The notes below the pieces were generated by a model. The model had not been told where the DNA came from, did not search any database, and saw only the letters and a list, made by a program, of their open reading frames with translations. A stretch of DNA of 64,000 bases, taken from Aureimonas endophytica (GTDB taxonomy: Bacteria > Pseudomonadota > Alphaproteobacteria > Rhizobiales > Rhizobiaceae). The translations under genes were made by a program, and so were the position numbers. The stretch lies in the NCBI RefSeq assembly GCF_014642635.1, contig NZ_BMIQ01000004.1, positions 310,001-374,000 on the forward strand, read 5' to 3'. Shown in pieces: positions 45,282 through 54,100 of the stretch (within the stretch, counting starts at the first letter, position 1; each line of letters begins with the position of its first letter).

Positions 45282-46145
45282 TCAGCGGGCGAAGCGTCTC
45301 GCGCCGGCGACGCAGGCGACGACGAGGCCGGTCGCGACGATCATCGTCCAGGCGACGGGCTCGCCGAGAAGGAGGCCGGCGAGCGCCAGGCCGAAGAAGG
45401 GCTGAAGCAGCTGGAGCTGGCCGACGCCGGCGATGCCGCCGAGCGCCAGGCCGCGATACCAGAAGACGAACCCGATCAGCATCGAGAAGACCGAGACATA
45501 GGCGAGCCCGGCCAGGGCCGGCGCGTCGATCCCGGCAAGGCTCGCCGGCCGCGTCGCGAGGGCGAGGATCGCCATGACGGGGAGGGCGAGGACGAGCGCC
45601 CAGGAGATCACCTGCCAGCCGCCGAGCCGGCGCGACAGGGCGGCGCCTTCGGCATAGCCGAGGCCGCAGAGCAGGACGGCCGCCACCATCAGGAGGTCGC
45701 CGACCGCTGAGACGGCGCCGCCATTGCCGAGCGCGAAGGCGGCGACCGACAGGCTGCCGAAGCCCGAGAACAGCCAGAATGCGGGCTTCGGCCGCTCGCC
45801 GCCGCGCAGCACGCCGAAGATCGCGGTCGCGAGCGGCAGAAGACCGATGAAGACGATCGAATGAGCCGAGGTGACGTGGCGCAGCGCGAGCGCCGTCAGG
45901 AGCGGAAAGCCGAGCACGACGCCGAGTGCCACGATGGCGAGCGAGGGAAGGTCGCCGCGCGCCGGGCGCTGCTGCCGGAGAGCGAGAAGGAGACCCGCGC
46001 CGAGAAGGGCCGCGATCACCGCCCGCGCCGAGGTGAGGAACAGCGGCGAGAAGGCGCCGACCGCGACGCGCGTCGCCGGCAGCGAGCCGCTGAAGATGAC
46101 GACGCCGAGCAATCCGCTGCCCCAGCCTGCCGTCGTCCGGTCCAT
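45282..46145 (-). CDS. EamA/DMT-family exporter
   Basis: A 287-residue ten-helix transporter with the two EamA repeats (about 10-135 and 150-280). Motifs include IFSGSLPATRVAV and the second-half FWYRGLALGGIAGVGQLQLLQPFFGLALAGLLLGEPV. Family members (RhtA, YdcZ-like) export amino acids and small metabolites. The ATG at 46145 follows GAGGAGG. It is divergent from a MocR regulator and separated from it by a three-site operator-like region, a common exporter-regulator pair. Confidence 0.9.
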   Translation of the reverse strand: MDRTTAGWGSGLLGVVIFSGSLPATRVAVGAFSPLFLTSARAVIAALLGAGLLLALRQQRPARGDLPSLAIVALGVVLGFPLLTALALRHVTSAHSIVFIGLLPLATAIFGVLRGGERPKPAFWLFSGFGSLSVAAFALGNGGAVSAVGDLLMVAAVLLCGLGYAEGAALSRRLGGWQVISWALVLALPVMAILALATRPASLAGIDAPALAGLAYVSVFSMLIGFVFWYRGLALGGIAGVGQLQLLQPFFGLALAGLLLGEPVAWTMIVATGLVVACVAGARRFAR

Positions 46146-46213
46146 GATCGTTCCTCCTCGCGCGTCGCGTCCCGGCGATAGCGCGTTTCGCCCTGGTCGC
46201 GACAGAAACGGTG

Positions 46214-46255
46214 CCATACGATCGGCCCGAACTGTATGGGCCAGGGGAGCCATAC
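46214..46255. promoter_or_regulatory. MocR-type operator with three CCATAC half-sites
   Basis: CCATAC occurs at 46214-46219 and 46250-46255, and its complement GTATGG at 46234-46239. Direct and inverted copies about 16-20 nt apart in a 115-bp divergent promoter are the usual arrangement for MocR regulators (compare PdxR and GabR sites). Confidence 0.65.
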
Positions 46256-46260
46256 GCTTG

Positions 46261-47673
46261 ATGGAAGGCGAGGATGAAAACCGCCCGGCCTCGCGCACCG
46301 GGGCGGTCATGGACGCGATCCGGCGCCGGATCGCGTCCCGCGCGCTGGCTCCGGGCGAGAGGCTGCCCTCGATCCGCGCCTTCGCCGCCGCCATGGGCGT
46401 TTCGCCCTCGACGGTGGTGGAAGCCTATGATCGCCTGGCGGCGGAGGGGCTGATCCGCGCCCGGCCGGGGTCCGGCTTCTATGTCGCCGGAGCCCTGCCT
46501 TTGGCGCTGGCGGCGGCCCAGCCGCCGGTCGAGCGGGCGGTCGATCCCTTCTGGGTGTCGCGCCAGTCGCTCGACGCCACGCCCGACATGCTGCGGCCGG
46601 GCTGCGGCTGGCTGCCGGCCGACTGGATGCCCGGCGCCGCGATCCGCCGGGCGACGCGGGCGCTGCTGCGGACGGACGACGCGCTGCTCGCCGATTACGG
46701 CGCGACGCGGGGCGCGCCGGCTCTCCGCCGCCTTCTCGCCCGCCAGTTCGCGGCGGAAGGGCTGGAGGCGAGCCCCGACCAGATCCTTCTCGCCGCTTCC
46801 GGCACGCAGGCGATCGATCTCGTCTGCCGCTTCCTCCTGCGGCCGGGCGACACCGTGGTGATCGACGATCCCTGCTACTTCAACTTCCAGGCCCTCTTGC
46901 GCGCCCACCGCGTCCAGGTCGTCGGCGTGCCCTACACGGCGGAAGGGCCGGATGTCGCCCGCTTCGCCGAGGCGCTCGCCGCCCATCGCCCGCGCCTCTA
47001 TGTCACCAATTCGGCGCTGCACAATCCGACCGGCGCCTCGCTCTCGGCGAGGGTCGCCCATCGCGTGCTGACGGCGGCCGCCGCCCATGACGTGAAGATC
47101 GTCGAGGACGACATCTTCGCCGATTTCGAACCGGAACCCTCGCCGAGGCTCGCGGTGCTCGACGGCCTGTCCCGCGTCGTCCGGATCGGCAGCTTCTCGA
47201 AGACGCTGTCCGCCTCGATCCGCTGCGGCTATATCGCGGCGCGGCCCGACTGGATCGAAGGGCTGATCGACCTGCAGGTCGCGACGAATTTCGGCGGCCC
47301 GAGTCCGCTGGCAGCCGGCATCGTCCTCGGCACGCTGAGCGACGGCAGCTATCGCAAGCATCTGGACGCGCTGCGCGGGCGTCTTGCCCGGCGCCGACGC
47401 GACGTCGCGGCGCTGCTCGGCGGGCTCGGCATCCGCGCCGTGACGGAGCCGCGCGGCGGCTTCTATCTTTGGTGCCGCCTGCCGGACGGGCGCGACGGCG
47501 CCGCCGTGGCGCGGCAGGCGATGCGGGAAAAGCTGGTGCTCGCCCCCGGCAATGTCTTCAGCGTCACGCAGACGGCGGCCGACATGATGCGCTTCAACGT
47601 CGCGCAGATGGGCGATCCGGCCATTCCCGACATCATCGGCCGGGCGCTCCGCGCGGCCGAGGCGCCTGCCTGA
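46261..47673 (+). CDS. MocR-family regulator (GntR HTH fused to aminotransferase fold)
   Basis: A 470-residue fusion. The N-terminal GntR winged helix (about 15-80) has LAPGERLPSIRAFAAAMGVSPSTVVEAYDRLAAEGLIRARPGSGFYV. The fold-type I aminotransferase domain (about 110-465) has NPTGASLS and the PLP-binding Lys in SFSKTLSASIRCGYI. Such regulators use PLP or its amino acid adduct as the signal. It begins 115 nt from the divergent EamA exporter and probably controls it. Confidence 0.93.
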   Translation: MEGEDENRPASRTGAVMDAIRRRIASRALAPGERLPSIRAFAAAMGVSPSTVVEAYDRLAAEGLIRARPGSGFYVAGALPLALAAAQPPVERAVDPFWVSRQSLDATPDMLRPGCGWLPADWMPGAAIRRATRALLRTDDALLADYGATRGAPALRRLLARQFAAEGLEASPDQILLAASGTQAIDLVCRFLLRPGDTVVIDDPCYFNFQALLRAHRVQVVGVPYTAEGPDVARFAEALAAHRPRLYVTNSALHNPTGASLSARVAHRVLTAAAAHDVKIVEDDIFADFEPEPSPRLAVLDGLSRVVRIGSFSKTLSASIRCGYIAARPDWIEGLIDLQVATNFGGPSPLAAGIVLGTLSDGSYRKHLDALRGRLARRRRDVAALLGGLGIRAVTEPRGGFYLWCRLPDGRDGAAVARQAMREKLVLAPGNVFSVTQTAADMMRFNVAQMGDPAIPDIIGRALRAAEAPA

Positions 47674-47685
47674 TCGCGCTCCGTC

Positions 47686-48315
47686 TCAGCGCCCGGACAC
47701 GACCCATTCGGCGGAAGACCGTCCGACCTCCTCGCCTTGCGCGATCCAGTCGGCGAGCGTCAGCTCGTCGGTCGGGCGCGTGTCGGCATCCATGCTGTGC
47801 GCCATGATCTCCAGCGCCCAGTCCTTGCGCTGCTCGTCATGGCTCGCCACCGCATCGCCCGGCACCCAGAGGCCGTAGTCGCGCATATGCGCGTCCGCCG
47901 CCGTGAAGAGAACGCAGATATCGGCCGCGATGCCGGTCAGGATCAGCCGGTTGACGCCCATCTGCGGCAGGACGACCGGCAGGTTGGTGGCGTAGAAGCC
48001 GGAGAATTTCGGCTTGATGACGAAATAGTCGTGGTTGCGCGGCTCGAGGAGGCGCGCCATCCCGGCGCCGCGGCTCTCCGGCTCCAGGCAGGCGGCGACG
48101 AGTTGCGAGCGCTCCGAATGCCAATGGCCGTTATTGTCGTTGACATAGACGGTCGGCACGCCCGCGGCGTCGGCGCGCTGGCGCAAGGCGGCGATCCGCC
48201 GGGCCGCCGCCTCGGCCGCCGGCCGCATCGCCTCGCCCTCGTCGAAGCCGAGCCTGCTGAGCATGTCGATGATGATGAGCGCCGTCTTGCCCGGCGCGGG
48301 GCCATTCTCCGCCAT
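47686..48315 (-). CDS. Isochorismatase-family cysteine hydrolase
   Basis: A 209-residue hydrolase with the family triad: Asp17 (LIIIDML), Lys101/103 in IKPKFSGFYAT, and Cys134 in GIAADICVLFTAADAHMRDYG. The cis-peptide residues before the Cys are as expected. Members hydrolyse amides such as nicotinamide, ureidoacrylate or maleamate; the substrate is not decidable. It is convergent with the MocR gene (12 nt). Confidence 0.92.
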   Translation of the reverse strand: MAENGPAPGKTALIIIDMLSRLGFDEGEAMRPAAEAAARRIAALRQRADAAGVPTVYVNDNNGHWHSERSQLVAACLEPESRGAGMARLLEPRNHDYFVIKPKFSGFYATNLPVVLPQMGVNRLILTGIAADICVLFTAADAHMRDYGLWVPGDAVASHDEQRKDWALEIMAHSMDADTRPTDELTLADWIAQGEEVGRSSAEWVVSGR

Positions 48316-48448
48316 ATCCGCCGTCCTCTTCCCTCGAAGCGCCGAGATGGCGACTTCGCCCCCTTCGGCAAGAGCGCGCCGGCCGGCCTGGGAATCCGGA
48401 GTGGTTTTGCGGCTAAGATATTGGAACCGTTGGGAAAGGTCGGGCGCG

Positions 48449-50257
48449 TCAGCCGCCCGTCGGCACCGCCCCTTCCTTCGGCAATGGCAGGTCGATGACG
48501 CAATGGACCCCGGTTTCGCCGAGTTCGTAATGCGTGCGCGCCTTCAGCTGATAGGGCAGCGCCTTTTCGATGAGCTGGCGGCCGAAGCCGTGGCCCTCGC
48601 GCGCCGTGCGGGGCACCGGCATCTCGGCGAGGCCGCGCTCGCGCCATTCCACCACCAGCCGCCGCTCCCCGCCCTCGCGGCGCAGGTGCCAGCGGATGGC
48701 GAGATGGCCGGTGGCGCAGCCGAGCCCGCCATATTTGACGGCATTGGTGCCGAGCTCGTGCAGGGCGAGCGCGATGGTCTGCACGGCGGAGCGGCGCAGC
48801 ACCACGTTCGGCCCGCCGAACTCGACGCGCGGGTCGGCGATGGCGCCGAGGGCTTCCAGTTCCCGCTCGACCACATGGCGGATGGTGATGCGCTCGTCGC
48901 CGACGCGCGACAGAAGGCCCTGGACGCGCGACAGCGCCTTCAGCCGGTCGGCGAGGGCCTCGTGGAACCGCTCGCTCGGCCCGGTGACGGCATGGGTCTG
49001 GCGCGCGATGGCGCCGACCAGGGCGAGAAGGTTGCGGGTGCGGTGCTGGAGTTCGGCGACGAGCACGGTCTGGCGTTCGAGGAGTTCCCGCTTCTCGGTG
49101 ACGTCGACGATGGCGCCGAGCATGCGGATCGCCCGGCCATTGGTGTCGTAGAAGAAGCGGCCGCGCCCGAGGCACCAGTGCAGCGTGCCGTCCGAAGCGA
49201 TGATCCGGTATTCGTGCACATATTCCTGCCGGTCCCGGCGCGCGGCCTCGATGGCCGTCTCGACCGCCGCGCGATCCTCGGGATGGATATGGGCCATCCA
49301 GGTCGCGTAGCTGGATTCCACCTCGCCGGCCGGATAGCCGAGCAGGCGGAAATGCTCCTCCGACCAATAGACCGTGTCCGCGACGAGATCCCAGTCCCAG
49401 AGCCCGACATGTCCGACCTCGACGGCGCTGTGCAGCCGCTCCTCGCTGCGCTTCAGGCGGTCGATGTCGCCGATCACCACGGCCTGGCCGGTGAGCTGGC
49501 CGGCCGTGTCGGTGATCGGCACCGCCGCGACGCTGGTCCAGACCTCGCGGCCCTGATCGTCGATATAGATCATCTCGACGCCGGGCACGGCCCGTTCGCC
49601 GCGCTGGGCCCGCATGCCCGGAAACTGCTCGAGATCGATGGGCTGCCCGGCCGGATCGAGGCCGCGCCAGCGCCAGCGCCGTTCCGGATCGCGCGAGGGG
49701 ATGAGGCCGGTCGGCATGAAGCGCCGCATCTCGGCATTGGCGACGAGGAGCCGGCCTTCGAGATCGACGACGCCGACACCGACCGGCAGGCTTTCGACGA
49801 GCGCGGCGAGCCGGGCCTCGCTCTCGCGCAGCCGCTCCTCCAGGCCGCGCCGCTCCGTCACCTCGCGCGAGACGCCGACCACGTATTCGATCGCGCCCTC
49901 GCGGTCCTCGATCGGTGTCCAGACGAAATCGTAGCGCCCGTCGAGGCCCGCCCGGTCGCGGAAGACCATCTCGTCCTCGACCTTCTCGCCGGTCGCGAAG
50001 ATATGGTCGATATGCCGGTCGAGCCGCGCGGCGAGGTCCGGCGGATAGCCGAGCTCGAGAAAGGTCCGGCCGAGCATCGCGGTTTCGGCGAGGCCGAAGA
50101 AGTCCGTCATCGCCTTGTTCACGTAGACGAAGCGGTGGTCGTGATCGAAGGCATAGACATAGTCGCGGACCGAGGAGAGAATTCCCGTGAGAAGCCGGCG
50201 CGAGGGACCGGTCTCGGTCTCCGGCTGGTCGGGTGAAGCGGGCAGTCGGGACGGCAT
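48449..50257 (-). CDS. HWE-family PAS sensor histidine kinase
   Basis: A 602-residue soluble kinase with three PAS regions (about 20-140, 145-270 and 280-395); the third has YWSEEHFRLLGYPAGEV and the typical HPEDRAAVE helix. The kinase core is of HWE type: LVAELQHRTRNLLALVGAI (phospho-His in LQHR) and a short ATPase with LALHELGTNAVKYG. Members of this class include blue-light and stress sensors and partners of single-domain regulators. No Cys of the LOV type (NCRFL) is present, so it is not a LOV kinase. No response regulator adjoins it. Confidence 0.92.
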   Translation of the reverse strand: MPSRLPASPDQPETETGPSRRLLTGILSSVRDYVYAFDHDHRFVYVNKAMTDFFGLAETAMLGRTFLELGYPPDLAARLDRHIDHIFATGEKVEDEMVFRDRAGLDGRYDFVWTPIEDREGAIEYVVGVSREVTERRGLEERLRESEARLAALVESLPVGVGVVDLEGRLLVANAEMRRFMPTGLIPSRDPERRWRWRGLDPAGQPIDLEQFPGMRAQRGERAVPGVEMIYIDDQGREVWTSVAAVPITDTAGQLTGQAVVIGDIDRLKRSEERLHSAVEVGHVGLWDWDLVADTVYWSEEHFRLLGYPAGEVESSYATWMAHIHPEDRAAVETAIEAARRDRQEYVHEYRIIASDGTLHWCLGRGRFFYDTNGRAIRMLGAIVDVTEKRELLERQTVLVAELQHRTRNLLALVGAIARQTHAVTGPSERFHEALADRLKALSRVQGLLSRVGDERITIRHVVERELEALGAIADPRVEFGGPNVVLRRSAVQTIALALHELGTNAVKYGGLGCATGHLAIRWHLRREGGERRLVVEWRERGLAEMPVPRTAREGHGFGRQLIEKALPYQLKARTHYELGETGVHCVIDLPLPKEGAVPTGG

Positions 50258-50600
50258 GCTTCGGTCAGGTCTCCCGCCGTCCGGTCTGAATCATTCCGAA
50301 GCGGCCGCGTCGTCAGGGCGATACAATTTCGGCGGGAGATTAGGCGTATATTCCCAACCGGAGCGCGAACCGCATTGGATCCTGGCCTCATCGATCGGGT
50401 CGGAGCGATGCGTCGCGTTCGACTGTTCTTGATAAACCCATGGCGAAGCAGAGCCAAGGCCCTGTGTTGTCCCGGGATGACCGAAAAACGCGGCGGGAGA
50501 TGAGGCGCCAGCTTCTAGGATCATACTCCGCCACCTTTCTCGGCCGGTCGAAGGCCTGCCGCTACGGCAGGCGAGCCGGCTACCAGCGGCGGGGCGGGGT
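50258..50600. other. Intergenic region, no credible gene
   Basis: This 343-bp gap lies between two minus-strand genes. It has a perfect 8-bp hairpin GCCTGCCG-cta-CGGCAGGC (50554-50572), 29 nt beyond the SDR promoter side, without a T-run. The kinase promoter should lie near 50280-50420 (TTGATAAAC and GCGATACAATT patches). Open frames here have no recognisable product. Confidence 0.4.
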
Positions 50601-51590
50601 CTATCGGTGGTCGCGCGCGCCGGGGCGCCGTGCCAGTCGCGCCGCCAGCAAGGCGACGCCGGCCAGACCGCCGAGGACGGCCAAGGCGCCGAAGGTCCGG
50701 CGCTCGCCGGGGCGCCGGAAGCCGCCGTCGATCCGGCCATCCGTGGCCGGCGGCGCGAACAGGTTGCCGTCCGTCGCGGGCGCCGGCGTCGCCCGGCCGA
50801 AATAGCGGCCGAGGAAGCCGTTCATCGCGCTCGCCCCGAGATCGGGGGCGACGACCTGCCCGAGCTTCATGAGGAGCGTCGGCGCGCCGATGCCGGTCGA
50901 GGGCCTCGGCGCGTCGGCGAGACGGACGACGGCGCGCGCCACGGTGCGCGGATCGAGGACGCCCGGCGGCACGGAGGTCTCGCCGCCCGCATAGTTGCCG
51001 GCATGGCGGATCGCCGGTGTGTCCACGAAGGTCGGATAGATGTCGCAGACATGGATGTCCGGATAGGCCGAGAGTTCGCCGCGCAGCGCCTGCGACAGGC
51101 CGCGCAGGCCGAACTTGCTGGCGGCATAGGCGGCGGCCCAGGGCGTCGCCACGAAGCCGCCGATCGAGATCATATTGACGAAGATGCCGCGCTTCTGGCG
51201 CAGGAAGATCGGCAGGACGGCGTAGGCGTCGTGGAGATGGCCGAGGAGATTGGCCTCGACAACCTGGCGGTGCGCCCGCAGCGGCACCTCGTGGAACTTG
51301 CCGACGACGCCGACGCCGACATTGCTGAACCAGAGATCGATCGCGCCGAGCCATTCGGCCGCGCGGTCGGCGAGGTGCTGCACCGCCTCGGCATCGGTGA
51401 CGTCGGTCGGCACGGTCAGCACCTCGGCGCCGAGCCCCCGGCAGCGCCCGGCGACCTCGTCGAGGGCCGTGCCGTTGCGCGCGGCGAGCACCAGCCGCGC
51501 CCCGCGCCGGGCGAAGGCCTCGGCCGTCGCCGCGCCGATGCCCGACGAGGCGCCGGTGATGACGACCCGTTTGGAAGCCGAAGACGACAT
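50601..51590 (-). CDS. Short-chain dehydrogenase/reductase
   Basis: A 329-residue SDR. NAD(P) motif TGASSGIGAATAEAF, catalytic Ser in NMISIGGF and YxxxK in YAASKFG are all present. A C-terminal extension after residue 250 carries a hydrophobic segment (FGALAVLGGLAGVALLAARLA, about 302-322) that may anchor it in the membrane. The ATG at 51590 is preceded by AGAGAGAG. It is 35 nt downstream of the MBL gene and may be co-transcribed. Substrate unknown. Confidence 0.9.
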   Translation of the reverse strand: MSSSASKRVVITGASSGIGAATAEAFARRGARLVLAARNGTALDEVAGRCRGLGAEVLTVPTDVTDAEAVQHLADRAAEWLGAIDLWFSNVGVGVVGKFHEVPLRAHRQVVEANLLGHLHDAYAVLPIFLRQKRGIFVNMISIGGFVATPWAAAYAASKFGLRGLSQALRGELSAYPDIHVCDIYPTFVDTPAIRHAGNYAGGETSVPPGVLDPRTVARAVVRLADAPRPSTGIGAPTLLMKLGQVVAPDLGASAMNGFLGRYFGRATPAPATDGNLFAPPATDGRIDGGFRRPGERRTFGALAVLGGLAGVALLAARLARRPGARDHR

Positions 51591-51625
51591 CGCTCTCTCT
51601 CGATGATGGGGATCGGTCATGGCGT

Positions 51626-52525
51626 TCAGGGCGCCCGATAGGCGGAGCGGTCCTCCGCCCGCGCCGGCGCGTCGCGATAGCGGCCGGTTCGCGGCACGGC
51701 GACGGTGTCGAATTCGCGCGCCAGCCGATGGAGGGCGTCGCGCATCGCCGGGCCCGCCATCGCCTGGCCGTGGCCGGTGACGACGCGCTCCGGCTCGAGC
51801 GCCGCCAGCGCCTCGACGGAGCGTTTCGCCTTGTCCCATTCCACCGTGTAGTACATCGGCGGCCCGTGCATTTCCGGCCGCTGGACGGCCACCGCATAGG
51901 CTGCTTCCTGAGCGGTCGTGACGAAGGCGTCGCCGACGATGAGCGAGCGGTCGGATTCGCGCCAGAAGGAGACGTGACCGACGCTGTGGCCGGGCGTGTG
52001 CAGCCAGCGCCAGCCCGGCAGGACGGGAAGGGGCCCGTCCTCGGCGAGGGCGCGCAGGCGCGCGCCGACATTCACCGGCCCACGCGGAAAGAAGCGCGCC
52101 ATCGCCGCCATCAGCCCGCCGCCGACGCTCGGATCGCCCGGCGGATAGGCGGCGCGGCCGTCGAGATAGGGATGTTCGAGCGGATGCGCGTAGACCGGCG
52201 CGTCCCATTCCGCCGCCAGATCCTCCAAGACGCCGACATGGTCGAAATGGCCATGGGTCAGGACGATCGCCGACGGCCGCGCCTCGGCGCCGAAGCGCTC
52301 CCGCGCCGCATCCTGGATCAGGCCCTTCGTTCCCGGCAGGCCGGCATCGATGAGGACCCAGTTCCGGTCGCCGGCGCCCGGCCGCCCGACGAAGACGACA
52401 TTGACGAGGCCGAGCCGCCGATAGGCGAGATCGGGCGCGATCTCGTGGGTATGGTCGGCGCGGGCGGCGTCGAGCACCGGGTCGATCGCGCTGGCCTCGG
52501 CGGGAAGGGGGATCTGCTGGACCAT
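51626..52525 (-). CDS. MBL-fold metallo-hydrolase
   Basis: A 299-residue metallo-beta-lactamase-fold protein. The metal motif HxHxDH is LTHGHFDHVG; later ligands are His in HTPGHSVGHV, Asp in IVGDAFVTT and His in VVTGHGQAM. It fits the glyoxalase II-like/quorum-lactonase-like subgroup, but a substrate is not assignable. The ATG at 52525 follows GGAGG. Upstream is a small membrane protein, downstream an SDR; the three could form one transcription unit. Confidence 0.92.
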   Translation of the reverse strand: MVQQIPLPAEASAIDPVLDAARADHTHEIAPDLAYRRLGLVNVVFVGRPGAGDRNWVLIDAGLPGTKGLIQDAARERFGAEARPSAIVLTHGHFDHVGVLEDLAAEWDAPVYAHPLEHPYLDGRAAYPPGDPSVGGGLMAAMARFFPRGPVNVGARLRALAEDGPLPVLPGWRWLHTPGHSVGHVSFWRESDRSLIVGDAFVTTAQEAAYAVAVQRPEMHGPPMYYTVEWDKAKRSVEALAALEPERVVTGHGQAMAGPAMRDALHRLAREFDTVAVPRTGRYRDAPARAEDRSAYRAP

Positions 52526-52541
52526 GGACCCGTTCCCTCCC

Positions 52542-52925
52542 TCAGCGGCGCCGCGACAGGGCGAGGGCGCAGACGAGGTCGAGCGCCGCGATGGCGGCGA
52601 CATTGGCGAAGGCGCCGATCGCATAGGGCCGCTGCGGATTGGCCGGTCGGAGCGCCGGCGCGAGGCTGGCGAGATCGAGCGCGTCGCCGGCGACGCGGCT
52701 CCAGATCCAGGGCGTCGGATCGCGCGACAGGAGAATGCCGAGCCCGGCCGCCACCTCGCGCAACCCGTAGGCGCGCGTCGCCGTCTCGTGATGGCCGATG
52801 CCGAGCGCCCGGTCGAGCCTTTCCGGCGCCAGGATCTCGAGGGCGCCGAGGGCCAGGCTGAACCAGCCGAGCCCTTGCGCGAGGGCCGCGATCCTCTCCG
52901 GCCGATCCCAATGGCTGCTGGTCAT
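52542..52925 (-). CDS. Small four-helix membrane protein
   Basis: A 127-residue protein with helices near 15-35, 50-72 (including YGLREVAAGLGILLS), 75-95 and 105-125. The pattern GWxSLALGxxE-L, TRAYGLREVAAG and WIWSRVAGDALDLASL is found as an N-terminal domain in some cyclase/dehydrase (SRPBCC) proteins of Alphaproteobacteria and also alone. Function unknown. Start ATG 52925; an in-frame ATG at 52943 exists. It precedes the MBL gene by 16 nt. Confidence 0.72.
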   Translation of the reverse strand: MTSSHWDRPERIAALAQGLGWFSLALGALEILAPERLDRALGIGHHETATRAYGLREVAAGLGILLSRDPTPWIWSRVAGDALDLASLAPALRPANPQRPYAIGAFANVAAIAALDLVCALALSRRR

Positions 52926-53027
52926 TCCCGCCGTCCTTCGCATCCCGTGAGAAACGAAAGGCCGGGGCGGACATCCGTTCCGCCCGGTATTGTTAGACGG
53001 CCGCCGAGTCGGCCTGGCACCGCGCCG

Positions 53028-53465
53028 TCAAGGCCGGGCGCGGTCCCGGGCATAGGCGAGGCAGCCGTTGACGATCGGCGCGCAAAGGGCGTCGCGCCCT
53101 TGAGCGCTATCGCTGTCGCCGGCATAGGCGAGCCCGGTGAGATGGCCGCCCTCGAACTGGAACTGCGCCCGGCAATAGCCGCCGCCGCCGACCTTCAGAT
53201 TGGTGTTGGCGATCCAGAGCGGCGCGGACAGGCTGAGCCCGCTTTCCGAATTCGTCGCCCGGTAGCTCCAGGTGGTGACGCCGTTTTCGGTCAATTGTTC
53301 CTGCGGGAAGCCGGCGCACATGCGCACGTCCTGCTCGCTGAAGCCGAGCAGCGCGGTCTTGGCCGAAGCGACGCGGGAGGCCGGTCCCGTGCTGGCGCAG
53401 GCGCCGAGAAGCGCGAGGGTGGACAGCGCGAAGCCGACGCGCAATCCCGTCGATGAGTGGCTCAT
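53028..53465 (-). CDS. Putative lipoprotein
   Basis: A 145-residue protein with a type II signal peptide: lipobox LLGAC with Cys23. The mature part has MCAGFPQ and a WSYRATNSE strand, and a Cys pair at the end (LCAPIVNGCLAYA). This resembles small outer-membrane lipoproteins of the SmpA/BamE-like fold (GxPQxxxxxxGxxxWxY). The FPQEQLTENGVTTWSY stretch is the best evidence. Role probably in envelope assembly or only structural. Confidence 0.8.
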   Translation of the reverse strand: MSHSSTGLRVGFALSTLALLGACASTGPASRVASAKTALLGFSEQDVRMCAGFPQEQLTENGVTTWSYRATNSESGLSLSAPLWIANTNLKVGGGGYCRAQFQFEGGHLTGLAYAGDSDSAQGRDALCAPIVNGCLAYARDRARP

Positions 53466-53617
53466 GACGTCTCGTGGTCGTTGATGCTGCCCCGCACATA
53501 ACGCCTCGCGGCGCAGCGAGGGCATGACAATGCGGTGAGATTTCCGCGCGGGGCGGGGGCGAGGGGGCGGACGAGCGGGGCGCCGATAGGCGTCGCCGCC
53601 CGCCCCGCCGGCGGATC

Positions 53618-53875
53618 TCAGACCGGCTTGCGGTCGGCCTCCTCCTCGAAGGTCACGGCGACGTCGCCATTGGCCGAGAGGCGCACCCTGTCGCCCTCGA
53701 TCTCGGCGACGAGCGCGGTGGCGATGTAATGATGGTGCCCCTGATGCGCGCCTTCGCCGCTGTCCTTCTTCGTCAGCTTGATGCGGTCGCCCTCCACCCG
53801 GTCGACGGTCCCGACATGGGCGCCGTCGGCGCCGATGACTTCCATATGCTCGCGAATCGATCCGATATTCGACAT
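53618..53875 (-). CDS. DUF2171 family protein
   Basis: An 85-residue protein with the DUF2171 (PRC-barrel-like) core: IREHMEVIGADGAHVGTVDRVEGDRIKL then HHHYIATALVAEIEGDRVRL. It is a stand-alone PRC-like barrel, common in stress-related gene sets of Hyphomicrobiales. AGGAGACGACG lies before the ATG. No partner gene. Confidence 0.88.
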   Translation of the reverse strand: MSNIGSIREHMEVIGADGAHVGTVDRVEGDRIKLTKKDSGEGAHQGHHHYIATALVAEIEGDRVRLSANGDVAVTFEEEADRKPV

Positions 53876-54100
53876 CGTCGTCTCCTTCTTCGAAGACAGC
53901 CGAAACGTCGTCGCGGCCTTCAGGATGCCGCGCGGGTCGCTTTTCCCGAAGACGCGGCGTCGTCTTCTCGAAGCGGGAGTGTCGGTCGGCGATGTTGAGC
54001 GCCAGCCGGCGGCGTCCGGCGATGGCGAAGCAAGGCGTTTCCTGCCCGTCCGCTTTCAGGGGTTGGAACTGGGCAAGAGCCGGCCCTCTGTCCAACAGGA

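Noticed and set aside
48449-50257. LOV (blue-light) kinase
   Set aside because: None of the three PAS regions has the flavin-binding NCRFL cysteine motif.
50440-50805. Plus-strand 121-codon frame between the kinase and SDR genes
   Set aside because: Mostly overlaps the SDR 3' end in antisense; Arg-rich without family features.
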